Positions 43,903-52,427 of a stretch of DNA of 52,945 nucleotides are shown piece by piece; position 1 is the stretch's first letter, and every line of letters begins with the position of its first letter. Origin of the DNA: Arthrobacter sp. GTDB taxonomy: Bacteria; Actinomycetota; Actinomycetes; Actinomycetales; Micrococcaceae. The DNA lies in the NCBI RefSeq assembly GCF_031179385.1, contig NZ_JAPSHV010000008.1, positions 1 through 52,945 of the forward strand, read 5' to 3'. The notes under the pieces are model-generated. The model was not told the origin of the DNA. It saw only the letters and a program-made list of their open reading frames with translations, and ran no database searches. Position numbers and translations under genes: made by a program.

Positions 43903-45881
43903 TGTCAGCGAAACGAACAGAGCGTCTGCTCACCCTGGTGATGCTGCTCCTGTCTACCCGGCGGGGCTGGACGAAGGAGGAGTTGTTTCGCGAGATTGAG
44001 CAGTACGAACAGGCTTCCACGCCGGCAGCGCGTGAGAAGCTGTTCGACCGGGACAAGGCGACGCTCCGTGAACAGGGCATCCCGCTTGAGTCGTTCACTG
44101 AAGACTCACTGTTCGAAAATGACAACACGTCAACCCGTTACCGGATAGATGCCGAAGACTACCGTCTCCCGGGCATGAGCTTCACGGCTGCAGAATCAGC
44201 AGCACTGACTATTGCTGCAGGAATGTGGGAAGAGGCCTCACTCGGATCAGCCGCCTCCCGCGCGCTACGGAAGCTGCAGGGCAGGGGAGTGGATGCGGAG
44301 CCTGTGCCCGCTTCCCCTATCGATGCACGGATCCGCACGAATGAACCGTTCTGGGATGAGCTCTGGCAGGCTACGAGCGGACGTCGGGTGATCCGGTTTG
44401 GATATCGTGCGGCAAGCACAGGCGAGGAGCGGGAACGCACAGTACAGCCATGGGGCATGGGAAGTAGGTTCGGGCACTGGTACCTCGTCGGATTCGACGT
44501 TGATCGTCAGGCAGAGCGCTGGTTCCGCCTAACGCGCATGACGACGCCGCCCGCCGTGCAGCCTGGGAGCTACACGGTACCTCCGGAATTCTCCATGTCC
44601 GCTTCCCTCGCCACCCTCGCCGCAGGACAGACAGGCCTGCACGCCACGGTCGCAGTCAGGACGGGAACCTGTCATATTCTCCGGGCTCGTCCGGGCGCTA
44701 CGACAACTGAGCGGGGTGACGGGTGGGACACACTCGAATACACCTATACAGATCAAGCAACGGCAGCTGGGGAGATTGCGTCGTTCGGACAGAACGCGCA
44801 GGCTCTGTCCCCGCAGCCACTCGTGGCGGAAGTCCTGCGCCGGCTGGAGAGTGCTGCCCGGGCGCTCAGGGAAGCGCCGCCGACGTTCTCCTTCAGTGAA
44901 GACGCACCGCCCCGGTCCGCGGTGAGCCATGCCGTATCAACGGAGGACCGGCTACTACGACTGCTCGACCTCGTTCCATATCTCCTCAATCATCCGGGAG
45001 TGGAAGTGGCCGAGGCTGCCCGTGCCTTCGGTGTCTCACCGTCCCAGCTCATCCGGGACGTCGAACTGCTCTTTGTGAGCGGTCCACGTTTCTATCCGGA
45101 CGGCCTGATCGACATCCACCTCGACGACGACCGGATTCACATCACTGATCCACAGTCGCTCGGTGACCCTATCCGTTTCGGACTGGACGAGGTGTGCGCC
45201 CTCCTGGTGGGCCTCGACACACTCATCAACCTGCCGGGGCTTCCCGATGACTCCGCGGTCCGGTCCGCGAGCGAGAAGCTGCGCAGCGGGGCAGGAGACG
45301 CCGCACGAATGAATGAGTCCATCGCCGCCCGAGTTACAGAGGATGAAGTAGCTCCCGTCCTCGCGACGGTGCGTGCCGGAATCGAGCAACGCAAACAACT
45401 TCACCTGCGGTACGTCGTGCCTGCCCGCGACGAGGTGACCGAAAGGAATGTGGAGCCCCTCAGGGCCTTCCTGCATGACGACATCTGGTATCTGGACGCC
45501 TGGTGTCACCGTGCCCGCGGACGGCGAAACTTCCGGTTGGACCGCATGCAGCAGGTCGATGTGACCGACCTGCCCGCCACAGCCGAGGCCGAGTCACCCC
45601 CTGTCATCTTTGACCCGTCCACTGCTGATCAAACGGTGGTTCTAGTACTTGGCGCCGGTGCCCGGTGGATTGCCCAGTCATATTCCGCTGTACGGACCGC
45701 CGAGACCAATGACGGCAGGCTTGCCGCGGAGATCCGCCTCAATACAACCGGACGGCTTCCCAGCCTGGTAGCCAGCCTCGGGGGTGAATGCACGGTGGTG
45801 ATGCCCGGGGATGCTCGGAAGAATGCGCTCAGCTTCGTGGATGCTGCCCTGAACGTCTACGGGCAGCACGGCTCCAACTAG
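43902..45881 (+). CDS. pafBC: Fused PafB-PafC DNA-damage regulator (WYL-domain)
   Basis: A 659-residue transcription activator of the LexA-independent DNA-damage response. It is the natural fusion of PafB and PafC known from Arthrobacter. Two halves each have a winged helix (KRTERLLTLVMLLLSTRRGWTK at the start, split here by the residue limit; and DRLLRLLDLVPYLLNHPGV in the second half, about 365), a WYL domain (RVIRFGYRAAST; QLHLRYVVPARDEV) and a WCX domain. GTG 43902 gives the normal PafB start MSAKRTERLL. In mycobacteria PafB and PafC are separate subunits of one heterodimer; pupylation restrains the response. It sits two genes after pafA. Confidence 0.95.
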   Translation: MSAKRTERLLTLVMLLLSTRRGWTKEELFREIEQYEQASTPAAREKLFDRDKATLREQGIPLESFTEDSLFENDNTSTRYRIDAEDYRLPGMSFTAAESAALTIAAGMWEEASLGSAASRALRKLQGRGVDAEPVPASPIDARIRTNEPFWDELWQATSGRRVIRFGYRAASTGEERERTVQPWGMGSRFGHWYLVGFDVDRQAERWFRLTRMTTPPAVQPGSYTVPPEFSMSASLATLAAGQTGLHATVAVRTGTCHILRARPGATTTERGDGWDTLEYTYTDQATAAGEIASFGQNAQALSPQPLVAEVLRRLESAARALREAPPTFSFSEDAPPRSAVSHAVSTEDRLLRLLDLVPYLLNHPGVEVAEAARAFGVSPSQLIRDVELLFVSGPRFYPDGLIDIHLDDDRIHITDPQSLGDPIRFGLDEVCALLVGLDTLINLPGLPDDSAVRSASEKLRSGAGDAARMNESIAARVTEDEVAPVLATVRAGIEQRKQLHLRYVVPARDEVTERNVEPLRAFLHDDIWYLDAWCHRARGRRNFRLDRMQQVDVTDLPATAEAESPPVIFDPSTADQTVVLVLGAGARWIAQSYSAVRTAETNDGRLAAEIRLNTTGRLPSLVASLGGECTVVMPGDARKNALSFVDAALNVYGQHGSN

Positions 45882-45891
45882 ACTTGGAACA
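45879..45891 (+). promoter_or_regulatory. Putative -10 box of a leaderless mRNA (small membrane protein)
   Basis: TAGACT at 45879-45884 overlaps the pafBC stop and ends six bases before the ATG at 45891. Confidence 0.45.
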
Positions 45892-46223
45892 TGGAATGGT
45901 GGACGTGGATTCTCTTGTGGCTGGCCCTTGCCGCGCTGGCACTGATCTTTCTGGGTTTCCTCGCATGGCGGATCTTCCGCGGCTTCACCGGTGTGATGGA
46001 CGAGCTGGGGCGGGCGTCCGAGCTGCTTTCGCCTGACTCCGTTACGCACCTGGAATCCGGCTCCCGCCCTATACCCCTCGCCATCTTCGAAACTCCCGCC
46101 GCTGTGCGTGCTGAAAACTCCCGTGCAGCACGGCTCCGGCAGTGGCAGCGGCTTGAGCGCAGAGTACGACGGCGGTCCCTTCGAGGCCAGCCCCAGCGCC
46201 TGCGTGATTTACCGCACCTATGA
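45891..46223 (+). CDS. Small single-span membrane protein, function unknown
   Basis: A 110-residue protein with one N-terminal membrane helix (about residues 5-30, rich in Trp, Leu and Ala) and a cytoplasmic tail that turns very basic (RLERRVRRRSLRG). It lies between pafBC and tatA; the start is ATG at 45891. No known domain. By position it may be part of the Tat/PafBC transcript, but nothing in the sequence shows its role. Confidence 0.8.
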   Translation: MEWWTWILLWLALAALALIFLGFLAWRIFRGFTGVMDELGRASELLSPDSVTHLESGSRPIPLAIFETPAAVRAENSRAARLRQWQRLERRVRRRSLRGQPQRLRDLPHL

Positions 46224-46225
46224 CC

Positions 46226-46262
46226 TAGACTTGAACCAGAATCACCGAGAGGACAATCGCCA
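46226..46262 (+). promoter_or_regulatory. Possible tatA promoter and ribosome site
   Basis: TAGACT at 46226-46231 could be a -10 that gives a leader of about 24 bases with the Shine-Dalgarno GAGAGGA just before ATG 46262. No good -35 is seen. Confidence 0.4.
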
Positions 46263-46549
46263 TGCAGATTCAGGGTTGGCACATACTTATCATCATCGTC
46301 ATCGCGATCCTCCTGTTTGGTGCCCCCAAACTGCCGGGTCTGGCTCGCAGCGTCGGACAGTCGCTGAGGATCTTCAAGTCGGAAGTCCGGCAGATGAAGG
46401 AAGAGAACGGGTCGGACGATCCAGACGGATCTCCGGTCGAGGGACGCGTGGTGAACCAGCCGCGCCACGACGACACCTCGCACTCCCGCGATCCTCACCA
46501 TGGGACCACCCGTTCCTCGGGCCCGGGTAACACTCCGTCCTCCAACTGA
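46262..46549 (+). CDS. tatA: Twin-arginine translocase subunit TatA
   Basis: Pore-forming subunit of the Tat protein export system, 95 residues. A short N-terminal membrane helix (WHILIIIVIAILLFGAPKLP, with the typical FG-x-x-KLP hinge) is followed by an amphipathic helix LARSVGQSLRIFKSEVRQM and a charged tail. It exports folded proteins with twin-arginine signals. tatC follows after five bases. No tatB is present beside it; actinobacteria usually keep it elsewhere. Confidence 0.95.
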   Translation: MQIQGWHILIIIVIAILLFGAPKLPGLARSVGQSLRIFKSEVRQMKEENGSDDPDGSPVEGRVVNQPRHDDTSHSRDPHHGTTRSSGPGNTPSSN

Positions 46550-46554
46550 GCGCT

Positions 46555-47382
46555 ATGGCGCGGGTGAAAGGGCGCAAAGCCAATCCTGAAGGGCGCATGG
46601 CGCTCAAGGAACACCTCATCGAGGCGCGCAATAGGCTGTTCAAGTCCGCGATTGCCGTGGTGGTGGGCACCGTCGTCGGGTTCTTCATCTACAACCCGGT
46701 GCTTGAGGCAATGTCCAAGCCGGTTCGTGACATCAACGAGATCGAGGGCCGCAATGCGGCGCTGAATTTCGACGGCGTTGGGTCGCCATTCGATCTGATG
46801 ATCCAGATCTCGGTGTTTCTCGGCCTCGTCATTGCCAGTCCCGTCTGGCTGTATCAGTTATGGGCTTTCATCACGCCCGGGCTGAAGGTGAAAGAGCGCC
46901 GCATAGCCCTCGGTTTCATCGCCGTCGCCGTTCCGCTGTTCATTGCCGGTCTGGGGCTGGCTTGGTTGATACTTCCAAGCGCAGTACGGGTGTTGACCGA
47001 TTTCACCCCTGAAGGCTTTGCAAACCTCATCACCGTTCCGGTGTACATAACCTTCCTTCTGCGGCTCATGCTCGCGTTCGGCATAGCCTTCCTCCTCCCG
47101 GTGGTGCTCTTCGGACTCAATCTCGTCGGCATCATCAAGGGCAAGCAGGTTCTGAAGTCCTGGCGCATCACTGTCTTCCTCATCTGCCTCTTCGCAGCAA
47201 TGGCTGCGCCGGGCGGCGATGCCATGAGCATGTTCTATCTGGCCGTGCCGCTGCTGTTGCTTTTCTTTGTGGCAATCGCACTCTGCCTCATGAATGACAA
47301 GCGCCGCGACAAGCGAAACGCAGCCCGCGAGGCTGACATAGAGGCGAATGCCGACAGGGCATCGAGCATCGACGACCTCTAA
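46555..47382 (+). CDS. tatC: Sec-independent protein translocase subunit TatC
   Basis: Receptor subunit of the Tat system, 275 residues with six membrane helices. The N-terminal block LKEHLIEARNRLFKS holds the conserved Glu and Arg that bind the twin-arginine signal; LIASPVWLYQLWAFITPGL-type and FGLAFLLPV-type blocks follow. ATG at 46555, five bases after tatA. helY starts 50 bases later from its own promoter-like box. Confidence 0.96.
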   Translation: MARVKGRKANPEGRMALKEHLIEARNRLFKSAIAVVVGTVVGFFIYNPVLEAMSKPVRDINEIEGRNAALNFDGVGSPFDLMIQISVFLGLVIASPVWLYQLWAFITPGLKVKERRIALGFIAVAVPLFIAGLGLAWLILPSAVRVLTDFTPEGFANLITVPVYITFLLRLMLAFGIAFLLPVVLFGLNLVGIIKGKQVLKSWRITVFLICLFAAMAAPGGDAMSMFYLAVPLLLLFFVAIALCLMNDKRRDKRNAAREADIEANADRASSIDDL

Positions 47383-47420
47383 GCCCTGCGCGGTTGCAGT
47401 AGCCTGACCTTCCGAGAGTC

Positions 47421-47433
47421 TAGGCTTGATCCA
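47421..47433 (+). promoter_or_regulatory. Putative -10 box of a leaderless helY mRNA
   Basis: TAGGCT at 47421-47426 ends six bases before the ATG at 47433. No Shine-Dalgarno is present. Confidence 0.45.
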
Positions 47434-50249
47434 TGACCTCCCCAGCCGAGCGGTATCAGGCAGCGCAGGCACGCAATCGATACGCGAGAACCCGACTCCA
47501 CCAGTTCGAGCAAACCCTCGGTTTCGACCTCGACGAGTTCCAGCGGGAAGCCTGCACATCCCTTGAGGCCGGCAGGGGAGTGCTGGTCGCGGCGCCCACC
47601 GGTGCAGGGAAGACCGTCGTCGGTGAATTCGCCATCTTCATGGCGCTCAGCGATCATCTGAAGGCCTTCTACACCACACCCATCAAGGCACTCAGCAATC
47701 AGAAGTACGCTGAGCTGGCCGCTGTCCACGGCGCTGACCAGGTCGGTCTGTTGACCGGAGATACCAGCATCAATCCCGAAGCCCCCGTCGTCGTCATGAC
47801 CACGGAAGTTCTCCGCAACATGCTGTACGCGGACTCCGACACACTCGCGGGTCTGGGCTACGTCGTCATGGACGAGGTGCACTATCTAGCTGACCGGTTC
47901 AGGGGTGCCGTATGGGAAGAAGTGATTATTCATCTGCCCACCGAGGTCAAGGTGGTTTCCCTGAGCGCGACGGTCTCCAACGCCGAGGAGTTCGGTGCGT
48001 GGCTCCATACCGTGCGGGGGGACACCGATGTTGTGGTCTCAGAGCACCGGCCCGTTCCGCTCTGGCAGCACGTGATGGTTGGCCAGCAACTGCTTGACCT
48101 GTTCGCCGGTGAAGTGGCCTTCGATGAAGCAGCAGCTGAAGGTTCGTCAAGCGGCGCCGAAGAAAAGTTCGCTGTCAACCCGGAACTGCTTGATCTCGCG
48201 ACCACCGAAACGCGGCTTAACCAGAGGGCTCGTTGGGGCTCCGGCCCCAAGCGAGGACGCAATGGCCAAAGCCGGTACCAGCAACCGCAGACTGCCGTGC
48301 GGAGAGCGAGCCGCCCGCAGGTAATCGCCGCATTGGATCGGGAAGGCCTCCTGCCGGCGATCACCTTCATCTTCTCTCGCAACGGCTGTGAGGGTGCAGT
48401 CACCCAGTGTCTGGACGCCGGATTATGGCTGACGACGGAATACGAGCGCGGCATCATCAGTGACCGTATCGAGGAAGCAACCCTCGATATTCCCGAGGAA
48501 GACCTTGAAGTTCTCGGCTTCTGGTCCTGGCGGGAGGGTCTCATCCGGGGGTTCGCGGCGCACCACGCCGGAATGCTTCCCACCTTCAAGGAAGTGGTGG
48601 AGAAACTCTTCGAGGAGGGCCTCGTCAAGGCAGTCTTCGCAACAGAGACGCTGGCGCTCGGCGTCAATATGCCCGCCCGGTCGGTGGTCCTCGAGAAGCT
48701 CGACAAGTTCAACGGGGAAGCCCACGTGAACATCACGGCGGGGGAGTACACACAGCTCACCGGACGGGCAGGGCGACGCGGAATCGATGTGGAGGGTCAC
48801 GCCGTCGTTCTGTGGCAGCCCGGCACGGACCCGGGCGCGGTCGCCGGTCTGGCTTCCCGCCGTACGTACCCGCTCAATTCCAGCTTCCGTCCCACCTACA
48901 ACATGAGCATCAACCTCATCTCGCAGTTCGGGCAGCACCGGACCCGCGAGATTCTGGAAACCTCGTTCGCCCAATTCCAGGCAGATCGCTCCGTCGTGGG
49001 GCTCGCGCGTCAGGTGCGCACGCGTGAAGAATCCCTCAAGGGGTATGCAGACGCGATGACTTGCCACCTGGGCGATTTCCCGGAGTACTCGGCGATCCGG
49101 CGAGAGCTGTCCGACCTCGAGGCTGCGGCCTCGAAGGCCGGCGCCAGGAACCGGCGCAGCGCGGCCGCGGCGTCATTGGAAGCGCTTCGGCCCGGCGATG
49201 TCGTCGATATTCCCGCGGGGCGGGTAGCCGGCTACGCGGTCGTTCTCGCGGGGGACACGGCGCGCGATCCGCGTCCGACCGTTCTGACCCTCGAGAAGCA
49301 CGTCCGGCGGCTGTCGGTGCAGGATCTCGATGGTCCGGTCGAGGTCCTGTCGCGTCTGCGGGTACCCAAGCAGTTCGATGCCCGCAAGCCGAAGGACCGC
49401 CGCGATCTCGCCGCGTCCCTTCGGAACTCGCTCAACGATCGGCGTCCACCCACCTCAAGGACACCGGTCGAATTTCAGACCGTCGGAAGCGAGCGGCAGG
49501 AGAAGGCCATTGCCGACCTGCGCCGTCGACTCCGCGCCCACCCCTGTCATGGTTGCAGCGACCGCGAAAACCATGCCCGCTGGGCTGAACGGTGGTGGAA
49601 GCTGCGGCGGGAGACGGACCGGATAGCCCAGCAGATCCAGGGCCGCACAAACACCATCGCGAAGACGTTCGACCGGGTATCCGAGGTTCTGCTCAGCTAC
49701 GGCTATCTGCAGGAACACGAAGAGCAGGGCCTCGCGATTACTCCAGCCGGCCAGAAGCTTCGTCGGATCTACGGTGAAAAGGATCTCCTGATCGCACTGT
49801 CCCTCGAGAACGGTGCCTTCAATGACCTTGATGCCGCCGAGCTTGCCGCCCTTGCGTCGGCGCTCGTGTACCAGGCCAAGCGGGAGGAGCGCGGTCTGCG
49901 TCCACGCATGCCGTCCGTCTCGCTGGAGACGTCCGTTGATGTCGTGATCCGGCAATGGTCCCGCTTGACCGACCTTGAGGAGCAGTACCGCCTCACTGTT
50001 ACGAGTGAACCGGACTTCGGCCTGATGTGGCCGATCTATAAATGGGCTCGCGGAAAAGGGCTGCAGAGCGCGTTGCAGGGAACCGATCTCGCGGCCGGCG
50101 ATTTCGTGCGCTGGGCGAAGCAGATTATCGATCTCATCGACCAGCTCGCAAAGGTGCCCGACCTGCCTCCCGGCTTCCGCCGCCTCTGCATCAACTCGAT
50201 CGACCTCATCCGGCGCGGCGTAGTCGCATACTCTGCCGTGACGGAATGA
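47433..50249 (+). CDS. helY: Ski2/Mtr4-like DEAD/DEAH-box helicase HelY
   Basis: A 938-residue superfamily 2 RNA helicase, like mycobacterial HelY (about 906 residues). Motif I is AAPTGAGKTVV, motif II VMDEVHYLADR (DEVH), motif III SLSATV, and motif VI LTGRAGRRGID. A basic linker (about 230-290) and a C-terminal DSHCT-like helical region follow. It probably unwinds structured RNA for decay or rRNA processing; the partner is not known. The next gene, an amidohydrolase, starts inside its last codon (ATGA). Confidence 0.95.
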   Translation: MTSPAERYQAAQARNRYARTRLHQFEQTLGFDLDEFQREACTSLEAGRGVLVAAPTGAGKTVVGEFAIFMALSDHLKAFYTTPIKALSNQKYAELAAVHGADQVGLLTGDTSINPEAPVVVMTTEVLRNMLYADSDTLAGLGYVVMDEVHYLADRFRGAVWEEVIIHLPTEVKVVSLSATVSNAEEFGAWLHTVRGDTDVVVSEHRPVPLWQHVMVGQQLLDLFAGEVAFDEAAAEGSSSGAEEKFAVNPELLDLATTETRLNQRARWGSGPKRGRNGQSRYQQPQTAVRRASRPQVIAALDREGLLPAITFIFSRNGCEGAVTQCLDAGLWLTTEYERGIISDRIEEATLDIPEEDLEVLGFWSWREGLIRGFAAHHAGMLPTFKEVVEKLFEEGLVKAVFATETLALGVNMPARSVVLEKLDKFNGEAHVNITAGEYTQLTGRAGRRGIDVEGHAVVLWQPGTDPGAVAGLASRRTYPLNSSFRPTYNMSINLISQFGQHRTREILETSFAQFQADRSVVGLARQVRTREESLKGYADAMTCHLGDFPEYSAIRRELSDLEAAASKAGARNRRSAAAASLEALRPGDVVDIPAGRVAGYAVVLAGDTARDPRPTVLTLEKHVRRLSVQDLDGPVEVLSRLRVPKQFDARKPKDRRDLAASLRNSLNDRRPPTSRTPVEFQTVGSERQEKAIADLRRRLRAHPCHGCSDRENHARWAERWWKLRRETDRIAQQIQGRTNTIAKTFDRVSEVLLSYGYLQEHEEQGLAITPAGQKLRRIYGEKDLLIALSLENGAFNDLDAAELAALASALVYQAKREERGLRPRMPSVSLETSVDVVIRQWSRLTDLEEQYRLTVTSEPDFGLMWPIYKWARGKGLQSALQGTDLAAGDFVRWAKQIIDLIDQLAKVPDLPPGFRRLCINSIDLIRRGVVAYSAVTE

Positions 50250-51904
50250 ACACTCCCAACCCGAAAGTCGTACCTGTGCCAGCACAAGATCCCAAGCCCG
50301 TCCTGTACCGCAACGGCTCCGTCTACAGCGCCGCCGATCCCTTCGCCACCGCCATGCTGGTTACGGGCGACACGGTGGCGTGGGTCGGATCCGAGCACGC
50401 GGCGGCCGCGCTGGCTGACAGCAGCATGGACGTGATCGACCTACAGGGCGCGCTCATTGCCCCCGGCTTTGTCGACTCCCATGTGCACACCACCGAGACG
50501 GGATTGGCGCTCACCTCGCTCGACCTTACCGCGGTGAATAGTCTTGCCGAACTATTGGAGCTGGTAGCCGGCGCAGCCGCTGATACTACCGGAACGATTC
50601 TAGGCAACGGGTGGGACGAGTCGCGGTGGTCTGAGCGCCGGCCGCCCACGGCGGCAGAGCTCGAGAATGCGTCCGGCGGCCGGGATGTCTACCTCGTCCG
50701 CGCTGATGTGCACTCCGCTGTCGTCTCCGCGTCTTTGGCCGGGCGGCTCTCCCTGCAGGACCACGATGGGTGGGACGACGGTTTCGTTGTACGGGACGCC
50801 CACTTCGCAGTCCGGTCTGCGGTGCGGAATCTGAGCATCGGTGAAAGGGACAAGCTTCAGCGCGCGGCACTCGATCACGCGGCCGCGCACGGGATCGTTG
50901 CAGTCGTCGAGATGGCTGCTCCGCATATCGCCCCGCGCGAGGACGTCCTGGCGTTGCTCGAACGCGACGGTGCATACCCGGAAGTTCTCGCCTACTGGGG
51001 GCAAAGGGCCACCTCCGAGGAGGAGCTGCTCGGCATCCTCCAGGGCTTCGACGGTCGCATCCTGGGCCTCGGCGGCGACCTCAACGTCGACGGCTCCATC
51101 GGCTCGCACACTGCCCGCATGAGGGTTCCGTACGCTGATGCGCCGCACAGCTGCGGAAGCACTTTCATGCACGAGGACGACGTCGCCGCCCACCTCTCAG
51201 CAGCAACCTCGGCAGGATTGCAGGCGGGCTTCCACGTTATCGGCGACGAAGGACTGGACACTGTGATCGCCGGACTGGAGAAGACCGCAGTCATCCACGG
51301 GGTCGAAAAGGTCCGGGCTTCGCGGCACCGGCTGGAGCACGTCGAAATGGCCGATGATAATGCTATTCAGAAACTGGCCCATTTCGGAACAATTGTGAGC
51401 GCCCAGCCGGGATTCGACGCGCTGTGGGGTGCACCTGGCGGGCTGTACGAACAGCGCCTGGGCCCGGACAGGTACACGCCGATGAACAGGGTGGGCAGCC
51501 TACTGAGCCAGGGGGTGCCGGTGTGCCTTGGTTCTGACTCTCCCGTCACCCGCATGTCTCCCTGGCAGTCCGTCCGTGCGTGCATCGCGCATGCCAGCCC
51601 CGAGGAGCGGATTTCCGCCCGGGCGGCATTTCTTGCGCATACGCGAGCAGGCTGGCGTGCAGTAGGCGCGGAGAATCCGCTCCTCGGTCAGCTCGTTCCA
51701 GGAGCGCCCGCGTCCTATGCGGTGTGGGAGGTCGATGAGTTGATGGTCCAGACGCCGGACAGTCGGGTCCAGTCCTGGAGCACGGATCCGCGCGCCGGAA
51801 CCCCGTTGCTTCCCGCTCTCGATTCCGCGAACGAGCCACGATGCCTGCAGACCATGCACAAGGGGGTCCAGCTCTTCGCTGACGACAGCCTTACCCATCG
51901 GTAA
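50246..51904 (+). CDS. Amidohydrolase family protein (YtcJ-like)
   Basis: A 552-residue metal-dependent hydrolase of the amidohydrolase-3/YtcJ type. Metal ligands are in VDSHVHTTETG, later His residues are in GFHVIGDEGLDT and HRLEHVEMAD, and the catalytic Asp is in LGSDSPVTRMSPW. A small N-terminal beta domain (about 20-65) and its C-terminal partner complete the fold. Substrate unknown. The ATG at 50246 overlaps the helY stop (ATGA); the longer frame from 50042 lies within helY. A weak GC hairpin follows the stop. Confidence 0.9.
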   Translation: MNTPNPKVVPVPAQDPKPVLYRNGSVYSAADPFATAMLVTGDTVAWVGSEHAAAALADSSMDVIDLQGALIAPGFVDSHVHTTETGLALTSLDLTAVNSLAELLELVAGAAADTTGTILGNGWDESRWSERRPPTAAELENASGGRDVYLVRADVHSAVVSASLAGRLSLQDHDGWDDGFVVRDAHFAVRSAVRNLSIGERDKLQRAALDHAAAHGIVAVVEMAAPHIAPREDVLALLERDGAYPEVLAYWGQRATSEEELLGILQGFDGRILGLGGDLNVDGSIGSHTARMRVPYADAPHSCGSTFMHEDDVAAHLSAATSAGLQAGFHVIGDEGLDTVIAGLEKTAVIHGVEKVRASRHRLEHVEMADDNAIQKLAHFGTIVSAQPGFDALWGAPGGLYEQRLGPDRYTPMNRVGSLLSQGVPVCLGSDSPVTRMSPWQSVRACIAHASPEERISARAAFLAHTRAGWRAVGAENPLLGQLVPGAPASYAVWEVDELMVQTPDSRVQSWSTDPRAGTPLLPALDSANEPRCLQTMHKGVQLFADDSLTHR

Positions 51905-51991
51905 CCTCGGTCCCGATCTGATCAACCCCGGCGGCCCACCGGGCGCTCCGCTGACCTGCACGAATACCTAAAACCGCACGTCAGGACGCTG

Positions 51992-52019
51992 TTGACACCT
52001 CCTCCACAGCCCGTAAGCT
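51992..52019 (+). promoter_or_regulatory. Strong consensus-like promoter
   Basis: A perfect TTGACA -35 (51992-51997) and TAAGCT (52014-52019) are spaced by 16 bases. This is the closest match to consensus I noticed in the window, yet no normal gene follows for 400 bases. Transcription would start near 52026. Confidence 0.6.
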
Positions 52020-52025
52020 GTTAGA

Positions 52026-52230
52026 TCTACGGGTCGTACTCTGGCATTCCGGATAGACCTGACCGAGCCACCGCATACTGCGACGCCAAAGGGGACGAAA
52101 GACGTGGATGTTAGGCTCTTTCGCGCGGTGGAAGGCTTGGTACTCACAAACGGGTAGGTTTGCACGTCAGTAGAAAACAGCGCCGATCAATTGATCACTG
52201 CTGGCCCGAAGGCGTGCAAGCCTACCCGCG
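52026..52230 (+). ncRNA. Candidate structured RNA or mRNA leader
   Basis: The segment after the strong promoter can fold extensively. An 18-bp helix joins 52151-52168 (CGGGTAGGTTTGCACGTC) with 52211-52228, with only two G-T wobbles. Inside it CAGC/GCTG (52178-52181 with 52200-52203) and the palindrome GATCAATTGATC (52185-52196) extend the stem. A second helix CCACCGC/GCGGTGG joins 52068-52074 and 52125-52131. AAAGGGG at 52088-52094 precedes two tiny frames (17 codons from GTG 52104 and 21 codons from ATG 52108) that run into the long hairpin. It does not match any RNA family I can recall. Whether it is an independent RNA or the ppm1 leader is not decided. Confidence 0.4.
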
Positions 52231-52237
52231 AGCCCAT

Positions 52238-52277
52238 CGTTGGCCCTTCCCATCCAAGTCGCTGGCCCTTCCCATCC
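52238..52277 (+). repeat. Tandem direct repeat, 22-base period
   Basis: Two copies of an 18-base unit (52238-52255 and 52260-52277) differ at one position; both contain TGGCCCTTCCCATCC. Confidence 0.85.
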
Positions 52278-52354
52278 TGGGCAGTGCCTTCAAGCTTCGC
52301 GGCCCTGGAGCCGCGCGGGAAGTCGGCGGATGAGGCGTGCAGTTGGCATCTGCC

Positions 52355-52360
52355 TATACT
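52355..52360 (+). promoter_or_regulatory. Possible -10 box before ppm1
   Basis: TATACT at 52355-52360 fits a -10 box well and would give a leader of about 60 bases before GTG 52428. No matching -35 is seen. Confidence 0.35.
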
Positions 52361-52427
52361 GGGAAGCCCGTCCCGGTTCACCGAGCTGCTGCGCGCCTGC
52401 GCACCTGCCCCATCGAAAGGTTCTTGA

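Larger units (their letters stand above)
51905..52427. other. 523-base gene-poor region with promoter and folded element
   Basis: No ordinary gene is seen. It holds a promoter-like TTGACA/TAAGCT pair (51992-52019), short frames at 52104-52173, a stable long hairpin (52151-52228), a 22-base tandem repeat (52238-52277) and a TATACT box (52355-52360) before ppm1. Confidence 0.7.
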
